Positions 18,324 to 27,364 of a stretch of DNA of 64,000 nt are shown here, in pieces. Each line of letters begins with the position of its first letter. Within the stretch, counting starts at the first letter, position 1. The notes under the pieces are model-generated. The model ran no database searches and was not told the origin of the DNA. It was given only the letters and a program-made list of their open reading frames with translations. Source of the stretch: Bacteroidota bacterium (lineage in GTDB: Bacteria > Bacteroidota > Ignavibacteria > Palsa-1295); the NCBI GenBank assembly GCA_030706745.1, contig JAUZNX010000002.1, positions 62,001-126,000 of the forward strand, in the 5' to 3' direction. The translations under genes were made by a program, and so were the position numbers.

Positions 18324-20717
18324 ATGAGCATCTCAAATCTACACTGTTTGGCTCGTCGGCATCGAGCGCGATCCTGCTTCTTTTCTCTTCTCGTCTTTCA
18401 GTTATTGTTTCTTGCTTCGAATACTCGAGCGATTGAAACGGATCCGCCCCCACAAGAAGGCGTGCCGTATTCAGTCGTTGTGTATGATGGGACAAACCAG
18501 CTCCCATTAGAACTCGCGCGGGTTGCACTCTATCGTGGCGCGATGTTCGTCAAAGGTAAAGTAACAAATCCGGAAGGCCGAGCTCTGTTCATCGATCTGA
18601 AACCTGGTAGGTATCGACTTGTCGTTCGCTCGGTTGGGTACAACGAATTCAGCGATACGGTCCTTATCGATAAGACCCACACCATGGATTCCGTGCAACT
18701 CTTTGAAACTGGTGGAGAAGTGGTGGTTTCCGGATCCCGAGAAGCGGCAATCAGCACGGTCGAACCAACGACCGGCAATCAAGTCTTCGAAGCGGAGACC
18801 TATCACGCTCCGCCCACGGCGCGCATCACACAACTTGTACAAGAGAACGTTCTCGGAGCAGTCCGTGCGCCAACCGGAGAAGTGCATATTCGCGGACAGC
18901 ATGGTGAACTGACATACTTCGTCGATGGCGCACCGATTCCGCTCGGTGTATTCGGTGGACTCAACGAAGTCGTCGATCCCAAAGTGATTGAACGGTCAAC
19001 ATTCCTGACGGGCGGATTTCCCGCCGAGTATGGCGGTCAAATTGCGGCAGTAATGGATATCCAAACGCGCGTACCCACCGGCCAACTCCATTTCGATTTC
19101 TCCTCATATGCCGGGTCGTATTTACCAAATGGCAATAAAGACACGCTTGTTATTCCAAACGGTTTGTTGAACTCCAATGGACAGCAACTGGCCGTCAGCG
19201 ATCATGTGGGGAAGCTTGCGTTTTTCCTTTCCGGGTCACGACAAGAAACCGATCGGCGCATCGATCCTCCAATCCCATCCATTGTTCACGATCACGGCTT
19301 CGATTACTTCCTCTATGGCAAAGCGGATTATCTCTTGTCCGACAAAGACTACCTCACGCTGAATTTAAACTATGGCATTACGAATACGCAAGTGCCATTC
19401 GATTCCGTCGAGACTGGTGGGCCGCTGGATGATTATCAATATACCACGAATGCATTCCAAACGCTCTCGTATTTTCGCACGCTGTCAAGTGAAAGCGATC
19501 ATGAAAGCAACATCTTCGCCACCGGTTATGCCAGAGAGGGGAGTCTGACCTATACGCCGGGTGCGATCGATCGTGCGGCCCTGCAACCCAACGGCGATAC
19601 GATTCATGTCGCGAGTGAAACCCGGAATTTTACTACGCTCGGCATTCGCACAAAATACGATCATCGGCTCTCCCACGAATTGGAATATGCCGCCGGGGTG
19701 AACTTCAGTATGACTGCGGGCCATGCAGATTTCTCGGAATTTGACAGCGCGCGATTCTCTGGGCCACATTCAGTTGCAGATTTCCAGGGCTCCGATTTTG
19801 GCGCATTCCTGCAAGGCGAGATTCATCCGGCGGAATGGACCCGATTCGATGTCGGTCTTCGCTACGATCAACACATTGCGCCGGATGTGCCAATGGAATC
19901 GCAATTGAGTCCCCGCATCCGATGGAATTTCCTCCTCGGTGAGTCCGACGATGCATATCTGTATTACGGACGCTTGTTCATGCCAACGAATATCGAGGGG
20001 ATTCGCTCGCTTAGCCTGAGTTCCGGCGAACCATCGACCGTGCAAGGGACGCGGGCCGAACGCGATAACCTTTATGAGGCCGTTTATACGCATTCATTCG
20101 ACTTCGGCATCCATACCAAACTGGCGGCATTTAGAAAGGACGCGACACCTGGACTCGATGATGAGACGATTGGCTCGAGCGCGATCAAGACCCCAATCAA
20201 TATCGAACAAATCCATGCCTCTGGCCTGGAACTTGGGCTGTCCTTTAGTTCGACTCAGACTCCCTTGTCTGGATACCTCAATACCGCGATCATTCATGCG
20301 TATGGCTCAGGTCTAATCACTGGCGGATTTCTTCCAATTTCCACCGTGGGGCCGGCTCAGGATCTCGATCACGACCAGAGGCTCTCAGTCGTTGCTTCGC
20401 TTAATTATCAGCCTGAGGACTGGTTTGCGAATGCGACCGGCATTTATGGTTCGGGTTTGACGAATGGGAATCCAAGCAATGAACCGTATGGCACGGGACT
20501 GTTTGATTTCAATCAATTCGCGCATGTGATGCCATCGTGGATTGTCAATCTCTCGGCGGGCTACACATTCCACCTTACCGGCGGCACGACCATCGCGCCT
20601 TCGCTTTTCGTCGGCAACTTACTCGACCATCAGCACCTCATCAAAGGTGCATACTTCAGCGGCGCGAGTTGGGAGGAGTCTCGGAATGTGATATTTAGGG
20701 TGGACATCCATATTTAG
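18324..20717 (+). CDS. TonB-dependent receptor
   Basis: This 797-residue outer-membrane protein has a basic N-terminus, a signal sequence at about residues 18-36 and a carboxypeptidase-like regulatory domain at about 45-125 (LPLELARVALYRG, LKPGRYRLVVRSVGY). A plug domain follows at about 130-250, with VHIRGQHGELTYFVDG and GGFPAEYGGQIAAVMDI as clear receptor motifs. The remainder is a beta-barrel of amphipathic strands. The ligand is unknown. The upstream small His/Cys protein suggests a metal or metal complex, but polypeptides or sugars are equally possible for this family. No SusD-like partner is present. Confidence 0.92.
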   Translation: MSISNLHCLARRHRARSCFFSLLVFQLLFLASNTRAIETDPPPQEGVPYSVVVYDGTNQLPLELARVALYRGAMFVKGKVTNPEGRALFIDLKPGRYRLVVRSVGYNEFSDTVLIDKTHTMDSVQLFETGGEVVVSGSREAAISTVEPTTGNQVFEAETYHAPPTARITQLVQENVLGAVRAPTGEVHIRGQHGELTYFVDGAPIPLGVFGGLNEVVDPKVIERSTFLTGGFPAEYGGQIAAVMDIQTRVPTGQLHFDFSSYAGSYLPNGNKDTLVIPNGLLNSNGQQLAVSDHVGKLAFFLSGSRQETDRRIDPPIPSIVHDHGFDYFLYGKADYLLSDKDYLTLNLNYGITNTQVPFDSVETGGPLDDYQYTTNAFQTLSYFRTLSSESDHESNIFATGYAREGSLTYTPGAIDRAALQPNGDTIHVASETRNFTTLGIRTKYDHRLSHELEYAAGVNFSMTAGHADFSEFDSARFSGPHSVADFQGSDFGAFLQGEIHPAEWTRFDVGLRYDQHIAPDVPMESQLSPRIRWNFLLGESDDAYLYYGRLFMPTNIEGIRSLSLSSGEPSTVQGTRAERDNLYEAVYTHSFDFGIHTKLAAFRKDATPGLDDETIGSSAIKTPINIEQIHASGLELGLSFSSTQTPLSGYLNTAIIHAYGSGLITGGFLPISTVGPAQDLDHDQRLSVVASLNYQPEDWFANATGIYGSGLTNGNPSNEPYGTGLFDFNQFAHVMPSWIVNLSAGYTFHLTGGTTIAPSLFVGNLLDHQHLIKGAYFSGASWEESRNVIFRVDIHI

Positions 20718-20759
20718 AGCGGTCAAAAAGCCGGGGAACCGGGCTCTGGCTATTCTCGG

Positions 20760-20790
20760 TTAGAGTGCTTTGTAATGCAAAGTACTCTAA
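20760..20790. promoter_or_regulatory. Palindromic operator candidate
   Basis: Thirteen-base arms at 20760-20772 and 20778-20790 are inverted repeats with one G/T mismatch around a 5-nt centre (core CTTTG-TAATG-CAAAG). It lies 18-48 bp before the membrane-protein gene whose operon encodes a winged-helix regulator. It is therefore a natural candidate for that regulator's own binding site, although it could be an RNA hairpin instead. Confidence 0.45.
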
Positions 20791-20807
20791 TCACGAACGA
20801 TTGACAC

Positions 20808-21461
20808 ATGGAACACACAGCGAATCTTCGACCTGAACTGACACCGGATCAGGAATTGGCCTACATTCGCAAGATCATGGCCGACAGCCGACGTGCTTTC
20901 GCCGAGGACGGCAAACCTTATGTCGTGTGGGGCCTGATTGTCTCCATCGGGATGACAGTCACCTACATCTCCGCACTTCTGGATCGTGACCTATACTCCG
21001 GTTACGTTTGGATCGGCCTCGTGCTCCTCGGTTATGCCAACATCTTCTTCTATGTTCGGAAAAAGAAGCGAGAGGAACCACGTGTAAAGAGCGTCCTGGA
21101 TCGGATCCAGGCTGCGATCTGGGGCGCCGTCGGTGGCTCGATCGGACTCGTAATCCTGCTTATCTTTCTAGGATCGATGATCGACACCGGAGTGTCATCC
21201 ATCTCGGGATTGTTTATCTGCTTCATTACCGCAATTCTCACGGGAATTGGATTTTTCCTCAGCGGTATCGCACTCGACCTTAAATGGCTACGAAATGTTG
21301 GCTTTGCGTGGTGGGCCGGCTCGATCGTGATGTATCTATGGCCGAGCGTCCATATCCTCGGTCTCTATGCGCTTATGATGCTGCTCTTCCAGGTTGTCCC
21401 CGGGATTGCGCTGAACCATAAGTATCGCGCCGACTTATCTCACGCCGCGCTGGAGGCCTAA
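20808..21461 (+). CDS. Multi-pass membrane protein of unknown function, paired with a winged-helix regulator
   Basis: This 217-residue protein has a hydrophilic N-terminal segment (PDQELAYIRKIMADSRRAF) and then about six membrane helices. A basic cytoplasmic loop (VRKKKREEPRVK) separates the second and third. I do not recognise a family beyond generic multi-pass proteins encoded with small winged-helix regulators. Only 3 bp separate its stop from the regulator start, so the two form an operon, apparently controlled by the palindrome upstream. A sensor, transporter accessory or stress protein are all possible. Confidence 0.75.
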   Translation: MEHTANLRPELTPDQELAYIRKIMADSRRAFAEDGKPYVVWGLIVSIGMTVTYISALLDRDLYSGYVWIGLVLLGYANIFFYVRKKKREEPRVKSVLDRIQAAIWGAVGGSIGLVILLIFLGSMIDTGVSSISGLFICFITAILTGIGFFLSGIALDLKWLRNVGFAWWAGSIVMYLWPSVHILGLYALMMLLFQVVPGIALNHKYRADLSHAALEA

Positions 21462-21464
21462 CCC

Positions 21465-21764
21465 ATGCGCGACTTCGATTATCAGCAACTTGATGACCTG
21501 ATCCACTCACGGATTCGGCTGGCAGTTGTATCTGTGCTTGTCTCGGTCGATGAGGCCGAATTCACTTTCTTGCGCGAGAAGGTCCATGCGACCGATGGCA
21601 ATCTGAGTATCCATCTCAAGAAGCTTGAAGAAGCCAATTACATCTCTGTCACGAAGCAATTCGTGGACAAGAAGCCGCAGACAACCTACAAGCTGACCCG
21701 GAAGGGCCGCAAAGCCTTCGAGGAATACGTCGATCGGCTGGAGAAGATGGTCCGAAAGACCTAA
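21465..21764 (+). CDS. Small winged-helix transcriptional regulator
   Basis: This 99-residue protein is almost wholly one winged-helix DNA-binding domain of the HTH_34 type (PadR/MarR-like). The recognition-helix region reads TDGNLSIHLKKLEEANYISV, followed by a wing (KKPQTTYKLTRKGRKAF) and a short C-terminal helix that may dimerise. There is no separate ligand domain. Being co-transcribed with the membrane protein and facing a palindrome, it is likely an autoregulatory repressor of this two-gene operon. The signal is unknown. Confidence 0.88.
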   Translation: MRDFDYQQLDDLIHSRIRLAVVSVLVSVDEAEFTFLREKVHATDGNLSIHLKKLEEANYISVTKQFVDKKPQTTYKLTRKGRKAFEEYVDRLEKMVRKT

Positions 21765-21818
21765 CTTCCCAGGACTTCGGCGGGAGATTCTCTGCAAACT
21801 CGTTGTTGTTACCATTGT

Positions 21819-22847
21819 ATGGCAATCAACGAAGTCGCATACGCCGGAGTCCACGATAGCGTCGGGTTGTTCGACGCGAGCCGCTCGTTCGGGCGGCTCT
21901 TTGCGCGCGGGAAGGATGCGATCGACCTGCTGCACCGGATGTCCACGAACGACCTGATGCCAATGGAGACCGCGAAGGGCCTTGCGGTGCTGACGGTCCT
22001 GACGAATGAGAAGGGAAGGATTGTCGATGTCCTGAAAGTCGTGCGTGATGAAATGGGCGATGTGGCGCTCATCACCAGCAAGGACAAGGAGCAGACCGTC
22101 ATCCAGTGGCTCGACAAGTTCACGATCATGGAGGATGCGCAGTTTGTCCCTGCGACCGACATGCTTGCGCAATATCTGCTTTGTGGAAAGAGTGCAAATT
22201 CGATTCTCGGCAAGTACGCTACCGAGAACTTACAAGGAGCACCCAACTCGGCAGTCTTTGCACTTCATATTGGAGCAGCGAATGCAACGCTTGTGAAAGG
22301 TCCGAGCCTTGCCGGAAACGGGTGGTTCATTCTCACGGCCCAGGAGATGGCCGAGAGTGTTTGGAAGCAACTCGAAACCGATGTGCTCGCTTCGGGAGGC
22401 GCGGTGATGGACGATGATCTGTTCGATCTACTCCGCATCGAAAACGGAATGCCGCTCGCGCCGAACGAACTCAACGAAAAGCATAATCCGCTCGAGACAA
22501 CGATTGCGAAGGATGCCGTGAGCTTCACGAAAGGATGCTATATCGGACAGGAAGTGATCGCACGGTTAGATGCGCAGGGCAAGGTTCAGCGGCAGTTAGT
22601 TGGGTTGCAGTTCGCGGAGAGAGTGCCAAAAATTGGCGATAGAATATGTGATGACGCGTTAGCAGGCACTCCGTTGGGTGAGGAGATTGGCGAGATTACG
22701 AGCATCGCAAAGTCGCCAGCAATCGGTGATATTGGATTGGGATATGTGCGAGGGAAATATGCGAATCCCGACACGGTTGTTTCCGTAAAGGACCACGAGG
22801 GCAATAAATTGTCCGCAACGCTCGTTATACCGCCATTCAATGTCTGA
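21819..22847 (+). CDS. ygfZ: YgfZ/GcvT-like folate-binding Fe-S maturation protein
   Basis: This 342-residue protein is related to the glycine cleavage T protein. The diagnostic YgfZ motif K-G-C-Y-x-G-Q-E is present at about residues 238-245 (TKGCYIGQEVIARL). YgfZ/IBA57-type proteins help build or repair certain 4Fe-4S enzymes in a tetrahydrofolate-dependent way. Its end overlaps the start of nadA by 8 bp. That is meaningful, because quinolinate synthase NadA is itself a 4Fe-4S enzyme and could be a client. Confidence 0.92.
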   Translation: MAINEVAYAGVHDSVGLFDASRSFGRLFARGKDAIDLLHRMSTNDLMPMETAKGLAVLTVLTNEKGRIVDVLKVVRDEMGDVALITSKDKEQTVIQWLDKFTIMEDAQFVPATDMLAQYLLCGKSANSILGKYATENLQGAPNSAVFALHIGAANATLVKGPSLAGNGWFILTAQEMAESVWKQLETDVLASGGAVMDDDLFDLLRIENGMPLAPNELNEKHNPLETTIAKDAVSFTKGCYIGQEVIARLDAQGKVQRQLVGLQFAERVPKIGDRICDDALAGTPLGEEIGEITSIAKSPAIGDIGLGYVRGKYANPDTVVSVKDHEGNKLSATLVIPPFNV

Positions 22848-23985
22848 AGTGCTTGAACTTGAAGTAGTACCAGAATCCGAGACCGGAACGGTCGAGGATT
22901 TCCTGCGTGCCGAATCTTCCGCGCCAGAGGTTGTCTATCGCATCCATCAACTCAAGGAGGAGATGCGTGAGAAGGTCGTCATCCTCGGACATCACTACCA
23001 ACGCGATGACATCGTCCAATTTGCGGATAAGTCAGGTGACTCGTTCGAGCTGGCCCGCTTTGCATCACAACTGAATGACCGCGAATTTATCATTTTCTGC
23101 GGTGTCCATTTTATGGCCGAAACGGCCGATGTGCTCAGCGCACCGCACCAAAAAGTGATCCTGCCGGACCTCAAAGCCGGATGCTCCATGAGTGACATGG
23201 CGCGTACGGATCAAGTGTTCGACGCATGGGATGAACTTAGCGAGGTGATTGACACGTCTAAAGTGTGTCCGGTGACCTACATGAATTCGAGCGCGGCAAT
23301 CAAAGCATTCTGTGGCGAGCATGGCGGCGCGGTCTCGACAAGTTCGAACAACAAAGCAGTATTCGAGTGGGCGTTCGCGCAAGGATTCGAGAAGGTTCTC
23401 TTCTTTCCGGATCAGCATTTGGGTCGCAACACGGCGTACTTCCAAATGGGCATCCCGCTCGAAGAGATCAAGCTGTACGATCAGACGAAGCCGTTGGGTG
23501 CTCTCACACCTGACGAACTTCGCGCCGCGAAGATTTTGCTGTGGCGCGGACATTGTTCGGTCCATCAGCATTTCCAGCCGTCGCATCCGGCAATCATGCG
23601 AGCGATTTATCCGGGCATCCAGGTGATCGTGCATCCGGAGTGCATGTTCGAAGTCGTGCGGCAGGCGGACAAAGTCGGTTCGACTTCCTATATTATGAGG
23701 ACAGTCGAGCAAGCGCCACCCGGAAGCAAGTGGGCCATCGGCACGGAGCACCATCTCGTAAACCGGCTAAAGCAGGCGCATCCCGAGCAATTCATCACAA
23801 CACTCGCGCCGTATGCCTGCGAATGCGCGACAATGTTCCGTATCACCCCCGAATCGTTGCTGGATATTCTCGAAAACCTGAAGGAAGGCCGCATCAAGAA
23901 CCAGATTTCGGTGCCTGACACCGAGAAGCGCTGGGCCAAAGTCGCGCTCGAACGGATGCTGGAGATTACCAAGCGCGCGAGCTAA
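22840..23985 (+). CDS. nadA: Quinolinate synthase
   Basis: This 381-residue NadA condenses iminoaspartate with dihydroxyacetone phosphate to quinolinate, the start of de novo NAD synthesis. The family pattern is clear: VILGHHYQRDDIVQFAD, CGVHFMAETAD, NSSAAIKAFCGE, FFPDQHLGRNTA and VHPECMFEVV. The three conserved cysteines that hold the 4Fe-4S cluster are in LKAGCSM, HPECMFE and YACECATM. The start overlaps the end of ygfZ by 8 bp, so both are co-translated. nadB and nadC are not in the window. Confidence 0.96.
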   Translation: MSEVLELEVVPESETGTVEDFLRAESSAPEVVYRIHQLKEEMREKVVILGHHYQRDDIVQFADKSGDSFELARFASQLNDREFIIFCGVHFMAETADVLSAPHQKVILPDLKAGCSMSDMARTDQVFDAWDELSEVIDTSKVCPVTYMNSSAAIKAFCGEHGGAVSTSSNNKAVFEWAFAQGFEKVLFFPDQHLGRNTAYFQMGIPLEEIKLYDQTKPLGALTPDELRAAKILLWRGHCSVHQHFQPSHPAIMRAIYPGIQVIVHPECMFEVVRQADKVGSTSYIMRTVEQAPPGSKWAIGTEHHLVNRLKQAHPEQFITTLAPYACECATMFRITPESLLDILENLKEGRIKNQISVPDTEKRWAKVALERMLEITKRAS

Positions 23986-24016
23986 GCCGATTCGCAAATT
24001 GTTAGTCCCTTCATAG

Positions 24017-25024
24017 ATGAAAATTCGCGCCATTCTGATCCTTGTCGTGATTTGCGCTGCACTTGCGGCGTATTACGTCTTCTTTCTAAAGAATCCGAAA
24101 CTATCCGACAAGGAAGAGGTCGTGATCGTCCCACGCGGCGTTTCCGTTTCGGCGCTGGCCGATAGCATGGCGACGCACCACTTGGTGCGTTCGCGATGGG
24201 CGTTTCAGATTGCGGCACGGACGCTCGGCTCAGCAAAGAAGCTGCATGCCGGACTCTATCGCATCGCGCCCGGACTCTCGAACTCCGAGATACTGCGCCG
24301 ATTGACGGGTAGCGAGTATGCCCTCGTATTGCAGGCGACCTTCCCGGAAGGAATCACGATGTACCGTACGGCTTCCATCGCGCACGATAAGTTGGGACTC
24401 GATAGTGGCATCTTCATGCGCTTCGCAATGGACTCAGCCTTTCTCCACTCGCTCGGCGCCGATGTGGAAGCCCGCACCGCCGAAGGCTACCTCTTTCCCG
24501 ATACTTACGAGTTTCTGCTTAGTGCCGATCCGAAAGGGCTTATCACGCGGATGGTCAAGCGATGGAAAAAGATCGTTGCCGATTCGCTGTATGCGCAGTC
24601 GGATGAAGAAGATTTGTCACTGAATGAAGTCATGACGCTCGCATCGATTGTCGAAGCCGAAGCGCGCCGGCCCGAGGAGCGTGATACCATCGCAGGCGTC
24701 TATCTCAATCGCCTGCGCATCGGCATGAAGCTCGATGCCGATCCATCGGTGCAGTATGGTCTTCATCTTACGCGGCCCATCACGCACCACGATCTGGAGA
24801 CGCCGAATCCGTACAACACCTATCAGAATAAAGGTCTGCCACCCGGCCCGATCTGCTCGCCCGGCGCGGCCTCAGTCCGAGCCGTGCTGCATCCAGCGAA
24901 GCACCCGTATCTCTACTTCGTCGCACGCCGCGATGGTTCCGGCGGACATTACTTCAGCCGGACGCTGGCGGAGCAAGATAGGAAGATCGCGATGGCGCGG
25001 ACTAATGCGGCGTCCGAACCTTGA
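24017..25024 (+). CDS. mltG: Endolytic murein transglycosylase
   Basis: This 335-residue MltG/YceG protein has one N-terminal inner-membrane anchor (residues about 3-24), a LysM-like segment (IVPRGVSVSALADSMATH) and the catalytic YceG domain. The active-site glutamate is in TLASIVEAEA (about residue 212), followed by the signature VYLNRLRIGMKLDADPSVQYGL-like stretch and YNTYQNKGLPPGPICSPG. It cuts nascent glycan strands and so sets their length. It lies 31 bp after nadA and may be the last gene of that operon. Confidence 0.95.
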   Translation: MKIRAILILVVICAALAAYYVFFLKNPKLSDKEEVVIVPRGVSVSALADSMATHHLVRSRWAFQIAARTLGSAKKLHAGLYRIAPGLSNSEILRRLTGSEYALVLQATFPEGITMYRTASIAHDKLGLDSGIFMRFAMDSAFLHSLGADVEARTAEGYLFPDTYEFLLSADPKGLITRMVKRWKKIVADSLYAQSDEEDLSLNEVMTLASIVEAEARRPEERDTIAGVYLNRLRIGMKLDADPSVQYGLHLTRPITHHDLETPNPYNTYQNKGLPPGPICSPGAASVRAVLHPAKHPYLYFVARRDGSGGHYFSRTLAEQDRKIAMARTNAASEP

Positions 25025-25172
25025 TTTAGGAAATTACTGAGATTTACAGGATAAGAATTGCGGCGGAACGGCGCTCTCGCGTGCCCTGTTTCCCGCACCG
25101 AGTAGAACGTGGACTGCGGAGTTGTCTGGATCAATTCTGAAAATCAATCCAGAGAATCCCCTTTAATCCGCG

Positions 25173-25180
25173 TAATTTTG
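25173..25180 (+). promoter_or_regulatory. Bacteroidota-type -7 box (TAATTTTG) for tRNA-Pro
   Basis: This exact TAnnTTTG element ends 10 nt before the mature 5' end of tRNA-Pro(GGG). A transcript start near 25185 would leave only about 6 nt of leader, as is usual for tRNA genes. Confidence 0.55.
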
Positions 25181-25190
25181 GTTCTGCTTT

Positions 25191-25264
25191 CGGCGTGTAG
25201 CGCAGCCTGGTAGCGCACTACTTTGGGGTAGTAGGGGTCGTGGGTTCAAATCCCGCCACGCCGA
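25191..25264 (+). tRNA. tRNA-Pro (anticodon GGG)
   Basis: This is a complete 74-nt cloverleaf: acceptor CGGCGTG/CACGCCG (7 bp), D stem GCGC/GCGC, anticodon stem CTACT/AGTAG with loop TTGGGGT (anticodon GGG, reading CCC and CCU), 5-nt variable loop, T stem GTGGG/CCCGC with loop TTCAAAT, and discriminator A. CCA is not encoded. Confidence 0.96.
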
Positions 25265-25271
25265 CAATCGT

Positions 25272-25352
25272 AGTGGATAGTTGATAGTGGATAGATAACG
25301 ATATGCTGAGTGCTCGATCCCACTATCCGTTATCCACTATCAACTATCCACT
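25272..25352. repeat. Heptamer-based inverted repeat after tRNA-Pro
   Basis: The left arm (25272-25300) consists of heptamer-like units of the form GATAGTK. The right arm (25328-25352) is its reverse complement over 22 perfect bases, with a 4-nt insertion near the inner end of the left arm. It starts 8 nt after the tRNA and ends 20 bp before the next gene, so it may serve as the tRNA terminator. Compare the hairpin at 10827-10856, which is also built from heptamers. Confidence 0.7.
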
Positions 25353-25372
25353 CCTGAGTACTTCGGCACTTT

Positions 25373-26398
25373 ATGACGATACAACGACTCTCACATTACC
25401 TGACTTTCGTTTTCACGCTTGCCGTGCTCGCAAGCTGCGGAAAAAAAGATGAAGACATGTCGCCCGTTCAGCCGGGCGAGACGGTGACCTACAAGGATCT
25501 CGTCTATCGTTTTAGCTTTAAGGCGCCGAAGTCATGGGTGGTTGAGTCCGTCCCTGGCCGTAACACGACCTACTACTCATCGGCTGCGACCGAGACCCGC
25601 TTCCAGAAATTTACCGAAGGCGATTACGGCGCTCGCGTTGGCGTTGCCGCAGTTGAGCACGCAACGAAAGAGAAAGCCGCGCAGGACTTCACCACCAGCA
25701 TGGAGAATGTCAAGTTTACTGGTCCGACACCTGCAACGCTTGGCGGCCAGCCCGCTCTTAAAGTGACCTATACCACACCGGACGATGAGGATGGACTCAC
25801 CGGCTATCGCATCTTCACCGATAAAGACTCGCTCGTTACTTATTTTGATGCTGCGACGTTCGGCGAAAAGCGAATGAAGAAATACGAGCCGGTCTTCACC
25901 CTCGCGGAGCAATCGGTACAGCCGGCATTTGTACTTAAGGTTACGAATGGGAAAATCGATTCCGCCAGTCTGAATGCGATGATGGAGCAGATGAAGCCAT
26001 CACAGACATTCTCGACGTATGCCGGTCAGGGATACTCGATCCAGTATCCTGATAATTTCCAGGCTACCCCGTCGGGTGGCGGAGTGATCATCAAAGGTGA
26101 ACGCGCGGATGCGATGGTCAAAGTCGATGCAAATACGGTCGATAAAGGCATTGATCTTGCGAAGTACGCCGATGAGAATGCAAAGAAGACATACCATGGC
26201 GCGGCATTGTCTTCCACCACAGTTGGTGGTCAACCGGCGAAGATGGTCAGTTATGGCTCTGCCGCCACAACAGCCCGCGCATATTTTGTGATGTCGGGTC
26301 AGAAGGTCTATCGCATCACAGTCTCCTGGCCGAACGAGCTCGAAGCCGGGTTCCGCCCTGCACTCGAAAAATCGGTGCAAAGCTTCAAAGCCAAATAA
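25373..26398 (+). CDS. Lipoprotein with two PsbP/DcrB-like domains
   Basis: This 341-residue protein has a lipoprotein signal ending in LAVLASC (acylated Cys22). Two similar halves follow. Residues about 38-175 (YRFSFKAPKSWVVES ... GGQPALKVTYTT) and about 215-341 (YSIQYPDNFQATPSG ... GGQPAKMVSYGS ... KVYRITVSW) both show the pattern of a PsbP/DcrB-like domain: an aromatic start strand, a GGQPA turn and a final FxxxxQSF helix. The function of such periplasmic lipoproteins is largely unknown. No close neighbour explains it; it stands between tRNA-Pro and dapD as its own unit. Confidence 0.82.
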   Translation: MTIQRLSHYLTFVFTLAVLASCGKKDEDMSPVQPGETVTYKDLVYRFSFKAPKSWVVESVPGRNTTYYSSAATETRFQKFTEGDYGARVGVAAVEHATKEKAAQDFTTSMENVKFTGPTPATLGGQPALKVTYTTPDDEDGLTGYRIFTDKDSLVTYFDAATFGEKRMKKYEPVFTLAEQSVQPAFVLKVTNGKIDSASLNAMMEQMKPSQTFSTYAGQGYSIQYPDNFQATPSGGGVIIKGERADAMVKVDANTVDKGIDLAKYADENAKKTYHGAALSSTTVGGQPAKMVSYGSAATTARAYFVMSGQKVYRITVSWPNELEAGFRPALEKSVQSFKAK

Positions 26399-26404
26399 TT
26401 TGTA

Positions 26405-26463
26405 GCCGTGGCCGTGTTCGGCCACGGCGTCACTTTTCACCGTGGCCTGAAGGCCACGGCTAC
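26405..26463. repeat. Double-hairpin REP-like element before dapD
   Basis: Two adjacent perfect hairpins are present: GCCGTGGCCG/CGGCCACGGC at 26405-26428 (loop TGTT) and CCGTGGCCT/AGGCCACGG at 26440-26459. The outer ends (26402-26413 and 26452-26463) are also inverted repeats of each other, so a single large cruciform is possible. The element ends 5 bp before the dapD start codon. A one-hairpin relative occurs at 53488-53509. Confidence 0.75.
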
Positions 26464-26468
26464 TATGC

Positions 26469-27335
26469 ATGACGCTCCAGGATCTCCAACGCCAGATCGA
26501 GCAACTCTCGCCACTAACCGTTGAGCAGATCAACGTGCATCGAGACGTCGCGTTCGTGTGTATCACGCGGCTCCGGCTTGCACTGAATCATGGGGAGGTT
26601 CGTGCTGCTGAACCGGATGCCTCATCACCAAATGGTTGGAGGGCGAATGCCTGGGTCAAGCAGGGAATTCTCCTCGCGTTTCGGTTGGGCCGCATGCAGG
26701 AAATCGAAAGCGGCGGCGATTGGCATTTTTTCGACAAGGATACAGTCCCGCTGCGCGGCTTTCGGGTTGAGGATGGAGTTCGCATCGTGCCGGGCGGCAC
26801 GGCGGTACGTGATGGAGTATTCCTCGCTCCAGGTGTCATTATGATGCCGCCGTCATACGTTAACATCGGAGCTCACGTAGGCGCTGGTACGATGATCGAT
26901 TCGCACGCGCTGGTCGGTTCTTGCGCGCAAGTTGGTGAACGAGTTCATGTGAGTGCCGCCGCGCAGATTGGCGGAGTACTCGAACCGGCCGGAGCGCTGC
27001 CGGTTATTATCGAGGATGATGTTCTGATGGGTGGGAACACAGGCGTCTATGAAGGCTGCATCGTCAAGCGGCGTGCTGTGCTTGCGACGGGCGTTGTGCT
27101 CACCGGATCAACACCCCTCTACGATCTCGTGAATTCGCGGGTGGTTGCACGGCCCAGTCCCGATGAGCCACTCGTGGTACCGGAAGGTGCCGTGGTTGTT
27201 TCTGGCTCGCGGTCAATCGTCGGCAAATCCGAATTTGCCCGCGAGCAGGGCCTCTCGCTCTATGCGCCAATCATCATCAAGTACCGCGACGAAAAGACGG
27301 ACGCGCGGACGGCGCTCGAAAGCGCGTTACGGTAG
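26469..27335 (+). CDS. dapD: 2,3,4,5-tetrahydropyridine-2,6-dicarboxylate N-succinyltransferase
   Basis: This 288-residue enzyme succinylates tetrahydrodipicolinate in the lysine/diaminopimelate pathway, which also feeds peptidoglycan. The N-terminal helical part contains [19 protein letters not shown]. The left-handed beta-helix of hexapeptide repeats contains [65 protein letters not shown] and [12 protein letters not shown], all standard for DapD. The ATG at 26469 has no good ribosome-binding site because a REP-like hairpin occupies the preceding bases. Expression may therefore be limited or depend on that structure. Confidence 0.95.
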   Translation: MTLQDLQRQIEQLSPLTVEQINVHRDVAFVCITRLRLALNHGEVRAAEPDASSPNGWRANAWVKQGILLAFRLGRMQEIESGGDWHFFDKDTVPLRGFRVEDGVRIVPGGTAVRDGVFLAPGVIMMPPSYVNIGAHVGAGTMIDSHALVGSCAQVGERVHVSAAAQIGGVLEPAGALPVIIEDDVLMGGNTGVYEGCIVKRRAVLATGVVLTGSTPLYDLVNSRVVARPSPDEPLVVPEGAVVVSGSRSIVGKSEFAREQGLSLYAPIIIKYRDEKTDARTALESALR

Positions 27336-27364
27336 ATTGGGTCGAGCTGCATTGATTTCTGACC

